This document shows, piece after piece, positions 6,263 to 8,370 of a stretch of 8,370 bases of DNA. Both the position numbers and the translations under genes were made by a program. Position 1 is the stretch's first letter. Each line of letters opens with the position of its first letter. Source of the stretch: an uncultured Oscillospiraceae bacterium (GTDB taxonomy: Bacteria; Bacillota; Clostridia; Oscillospirales; Oscillospiraceae); contig CAJUPS010000119.1 in NCBI GenBank assembly GCA_910588045.1, positions 1 to 8,370 of the forward strand, read 5' to 3'. The notes beneath the pieces are model-generated. The model saw only the letters and a program-made list of their open reading frames with translations. It ran no database searches and was not told the DNA's origin.

Positions 6263-6325
6263 GGGTGGTTACAAATTCTGATGATTGCTATAATATAGGA
6301 TAGCATATGGGTGAAATGTTGTCAA

Positions 6326-6841
6326 TCATGAGAGCGGCGCTTCCAATGCGACCGTCCTTTTGCCGGTCTCGGAGTAGATTTCCACGGACAGGCTCCGGCT
6401 GTCCGTCCAGGCGAGGCCGCAGATGTACTCGTCATCCGCCAGCTCCAGATTTCCCAGCAGATTCCCGTCATAGTCGTAGATCTCCGACCAGAAGCTGTAG
6501 ACCGCAGTGGAAATATCGTCATCCCGCCAGGTGAGATTGGTTCCGATGATGTCCTTTACAAAGGCCTCCTTTTCCGTGTCGAAGATGCCATAGTAGGCGT
6601 TCTTGGGGTTGATATGCCCCTCCGCGACCAGGAAATTGCCCACTTGCGTTGCACCTGTCAGGGCGTTGACGTTTATCTCCCTCTCCCGCAGGTCATATTC
6701 CTTGCCGTTGTATGAGAAAACCACACCGGCGGAAATTTCTTCCGCCATTCGTTCCGGGGCGTCTGAGGCCGGAGGGACCGGCTCCCCGCTACAGGCGCAT
6801 AACAGCAGGCAGAACAGCAGAAGGAACAGCAGTTTTTTCAT
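6326..6841 (-). CDS. Small lipoprotein of unknown function
   Basis: A 171-residue predicted lipoprotein. The N-terminus MKKLLFLLLFCLLLCACSGE has two lysines, a hydrophobic core and a lipobox LCAC with the lipidated Cys at position 17, so the mature protein should be anchored on the outer face of the membrane. After a Pro/Ser/Glu-rich linker (about 18-35) comes a beta-strand-rich domain with aromatic and acidic patches, for example NAYYGIFDTEKEAF (81-94), FWSEIYDYDGNLLGNLEL (117-134) and GLAWTDSRSLSVEIYS (142-157). The D-G turns resemble one or two beta-propeller blades, but I do not recognise a named family. GGAGG lies seven bases before the ATG. The gene starts 20 bases after the rlmH stop on the same strand and probably shares its transcript. 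No partner enzyme suggests a role. Confidence 0.8.
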   Translation of the reverse strand: MKKLLFLLLFCLLLCACSGEPVPPASDAPERMAEEISAGVVFSYNGKEYDLREREINVNALTGATQVGNFLVAEGHINPKNAYYGIFDTEKEAFVKDIIGTNLTWRDDDISTAVYSFWSEIYDYDGNLLGNLELADDEYICGLAWTDSRSLSVEIYSETGKRTVALEAPLS

Positions 6842-6861
6842 CGTATTGCCTCCGGCGCAGC

Positions 6862-7344
6862 TTATTTGTGGTACTTCCCGCCCTCATTGATCTGGAATCC
6901 CCGATAGATCTGCTCCAGCAGCATCACTCGGGCCAGATGGTGCGGGAAGGTCATCGGGGACATACTCAGGCGCACCCAGGCGTCCTTCTTCAGCCCCTCA
7001 TCCAGTCCGAAGGACCCGCCAATGAGGAAAACCAGACATTTCTCCCCGCCGGAGGCGGCCTCCCCCAGCAGCCGGGCCACGTCCTCGCTGGAGTGCAGCT
7101 TTCCCTCGATGCACAGGGCCGCCACGGCGGCCCCCTGGGGCAGCTTCGCACGGATGGCCTCCGCCTCCTTCGCCAGGGCCCGGCCGATCTCTGCCCGGGA
7201 GGGAGAATCCGGCAGGCGCTGCTCCGGCAGCTCAATTATCTCCAGCTTGCAGAAGCGGCTCAACCGCTTGGCGTACTCCGCCGCCGCGTCCATGTAGAAC
7301 CGCTCCTTCATTTTGCCCACGCAGAGCACCATTACCCGCTGCAT
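6862..7344 (-). CDS. rlmH: 23S rRNA (pseudouridine1915-N3)-methyltransferase RlmH
   Basis: SPOUT-class methyltransferase that uses S-adenosylmethionine to methylate pseudouridine 1915 in helix 69 of 23S rRNA in assembled 70S ribosomes; it works as a homodimer. The 160 residues match the family length. Visible family features are the N-terminal LCVGKMKERFY (7-17), LSRFCKLEIIELPEQ (28-42), the cofactor-binding FLIGGSFGL (106-114) and the knotted C-terminal end LSMSPMTFPHHLAR (126-139), EQIYRGFQIN (144-153) and the terminal YHK. The start at 7344 is supported by GGAGG seven bases upstream and alignment with known N-termini; ATG 7332 is a weaker alternative. It overlaps the 3' end of the walJ-like gene by 13 bases, so the two are likely coupled. 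The pairing of these two genes is also seen in Bacillus-type yyc regions. Confidence 0.96.
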   Translation of the reverse strand: MQRVMVLCVGKMKERFYMDAAAEYAKRLSRFCKLEIIELPEQRLPDSPSRAEIGRALAKEAEAIRAKLPQGAAVAALCIEGKLHSSEDVARLLGEAASGGEKCLVFLIGGSFGLDEGLKKDAWVRLSMSPMTFPHHLARVMLLEQIYRGFQINEGGKYHK

Positions 7345-8129
7345 GGCACGCCCTCCAGACGGTAGGCCACGCTCATCGTCTTCCGCGGTGCAGCGGCCAG
7401 AAGCGGGGACAGCCCCGCCTCCTCCAGGGCCTGCCGCACCGTCAGCAGCGCCAGCTCCGGGGTATTGTTCTGCTCGCTCAGGTGGGCGAGCAGAACGGTC
7501 CTGGTTCCGGCCCGGACGCTTTCCACGGCGAAGGCGGCCGCCGCGTCGTTGCTCAGATGGCCCTCTTCCCCCAGGATCCGTTTTTTCAAGAGATAGGGGT
7601 AGGGGCCGGTCCGCAGCATGTCCACGTCGTGGTTGCTCTCCAGCACCAGGATGTCCGCGCCCAGCAGCGCCCGGCCCGTCTCCTCCACCACATAGCCGGT
7701 ATCGGTGAGATACCCCACCCGGCCCTCCGGGGTCGTGAAGCGCCATGCGGCGCTCCCCTGACAGTCGTGGCTGGTGGGCAGGATCATGGCCTCCACCTCA
7801 CCGAATGTGATCGCCTCCTCCAGTTCCATGGGCCGAAGCAGCGGCTCCACCCCCGCCAGACGGTAGGAGAGCTGCCGTGACACGGCGGGGGTACAGTAGA
7901 TAGGGGTAGGGTATTTTTTGATGTAGGTAGCCAGACCGGCGATATGGTCGGTATGTTCGTGGGTGATAAGGATTCCTGACAGGTCCTCCGGCGAGAGGGT
8001 CAATTCTGCCAGCGACTGGCAGATTCTCCGGCAGGAGATGCCCATATCAATAAGAAGGTGGGTTTTCCCCCGGGAGAGGAGGGAGGCGTTGCCAGCGGAA
8101 CCGCTGGCGAGGGTGCGGATGGTGGTCAT
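7332..8129 (-). CDS. walJ: MBL-fold metallo-hydrolase, YycJ/WalJ type
   Basis: A 265-residue cytosolic metallo-beta-lactamase-fold protein of the YycJ/WalJ group, which in Bacillus and Streptococcus lies with the WalRK regulator and is linked to coordinating cell-wall work with DNA replication. It begins with the group-typical IRTLASGSAGNA (4-15). Metal ligands are visible: HEHTDH (57-62), H121 in TSHD, D143 in LTDTG (141-145) and H216 in AHLSEQNN, with HLSND (191-195) a further family mark. The residues after H121 are DCQGSAAW, whereas many relatives have HDA-P. The ATG at 8129 is preceded by AGAGGT about five bases away. The stop lies inside rlmH. No walK, walR or htrA gene is present in the window, so the symbol rests on family resemblance and the rlmH neighbour. 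Confidence 0.9.
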   Translation of the reverse strand: MTTIRTLASGSAGNASLLSRGKTHLLIDMGISCRRICQSLAELTLSPEDLSGILITHEHTDHIAGLATYIKKYPTPIYCTPAVSRQLSYRLAGVEPLLRPMELEEAITFGEVEAMILPTSHDCQGSAAWRFTTPEGRVGYLTDTGYVVEETGRALLGADILVLESNHDVDMLRTGPYPYLLKKRILGEEGHLSNDAAAAFAVESVRAGTRTVLLAHLSEQNNTPELALLTVRQALEEAGLSPLLAAAPRKTMSVAYRLEGVPCSG

Positions 8130-8143
8130 AGATACCTCTTCTT

Positions 8144-8360
8144 GTTGCCGCCGCTGCGCGGCGGCAACGCCTTTTAATCTGCCGCCCTGCGGGCGGCGAC
8201 AGCTTTTTTCTTTTTGTTAGATTCGCCCTGCCGGGCCGTGAAGCGCCGCAAGGCGGCGCTTTTAGCGCTAAGGCCGCCGCAGGCGGCCCCACGGGGGCGT
8301 TCTTTTCCCTTGTGGGAAAAGAACCAAAAGCACCCTCAAGGGGGCTACGCCGCCCTTGAG
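8144..8360. repeat. Intergenic hairpin array at the right edge, no gene seen
   Basis: The 240 bases upstream of the walJ-like gene hold at least five strong stem-loops: 8144-8168 (11-bp stem, loop TGC), 8181-8197 (7 bp, loop TGC), 8241-8261 (9 bp, loop AAG), 8272-8288 (7 bp, loop GCA) and 8299-8324 (GTTCTTTTCCC with its complement, 11 bp, loop TTGT). A sixth at 8335-8360 pairs CTCAAGGG with CCCTTGAG, with GGC/GCC inside. A 10-base palindrome TTAGCGCTAA sits at 8262-8271. The GC-rich stems resemble each other in sequence. I see no credible reading frame and no clear promoter for the - strand operon here; the structure may continue past the window edge. Confidence 0.7.
8181..8215 (+). terminator. 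Terminator-like hairpin with T tract on the + strand
   Basis: GCCGCCC-TGC-GGGCGGC (8181-8197) is followed after five bases by TTTTTTCTTTTT (8204-8215), which reads as an intrinsic terminator for + strand transcription. No + strand gene ends nearby, so it may only be part of the hairpin array or may block antisense transcription into this region. Confidence 0.35.
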
Positions 8361-8370
8361 AATCCCCTGA

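Noticed and set aside
7345..7746. Upstream in-frame extension of rlmH
   Set aside because: Lies in the walJ-like gene in another frame and looks non-coding; family start and ribosome site fit 7344.

Overview
The window looks like chromosomal DNA from a GC-rich anaerobic Firmicute, most like a gut clostridium of the Oscillospiraceae type. This rests on strong GC bias at third codon positions, Shine-Dalgarno sites of the AGGAGG type, sigma-A-like promoters with extended -10 elements, a group B [FeFe] hydrogenase, an oleate hydratase, and the YycJ/WalJ-RlmH pair. The organism is an inference; no rRNA or other phylogenetic marker was tested.

Layout, left to right. (1) Bases 1-1233 (+) are the C-terminal two thirds of an oleate hydratase, closed by a strong intrinsic terminator at 1245-1293. 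(2) A sigma-A-type promoter (1328-1356) precedes a tight five-gene + strand operon: ychF, a DUF1624/HGSNAT-like membrane acyltransferase, a Nudix hydrolase, a DUF523 protein and a DUF2500 membrane protein (1441-4510). Genes overlap or nearly touch, which suggests translational coupling. A hairpin at 4534-4560 separates this operon from the convergent gene. (3) On the - strand, 4608-6113 is a monomeric group B [FeFe] hydrogenase with its own promoter and Shine-Dalgarno site. (4) Its upstream intergenic region holds a REP/BIME-like pair of GTAG-headed palindromes (6187-6262). (5) A - strand operon runs from 8129 to 6326: WalJ/YycJ-type metallo-beta-lactamase-fold hydrolase, RlmH (23S rRNA pseudouridine methyltransferase) and a small lipoprotein of unknown function. 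(6) The last 240 bases (8130-8370) contain no recognisable gene but a dense series of hairpins.

Functionally, most genes are housekeeping or metabolic: unsaturated fatty acid hydration, ribosome-associated GTPase/ATPase and rRNA modification, nucleotide-pool cleaning, cell-wall-linked MBL hydrolase and hydrogen metabolism. I see no clear defence, mobile or biosynthetic system. The points most worth a second look are the REP-like element beside the hydrogenase promoter, the hairpin array at the right edge, and the hydrogenase itself.
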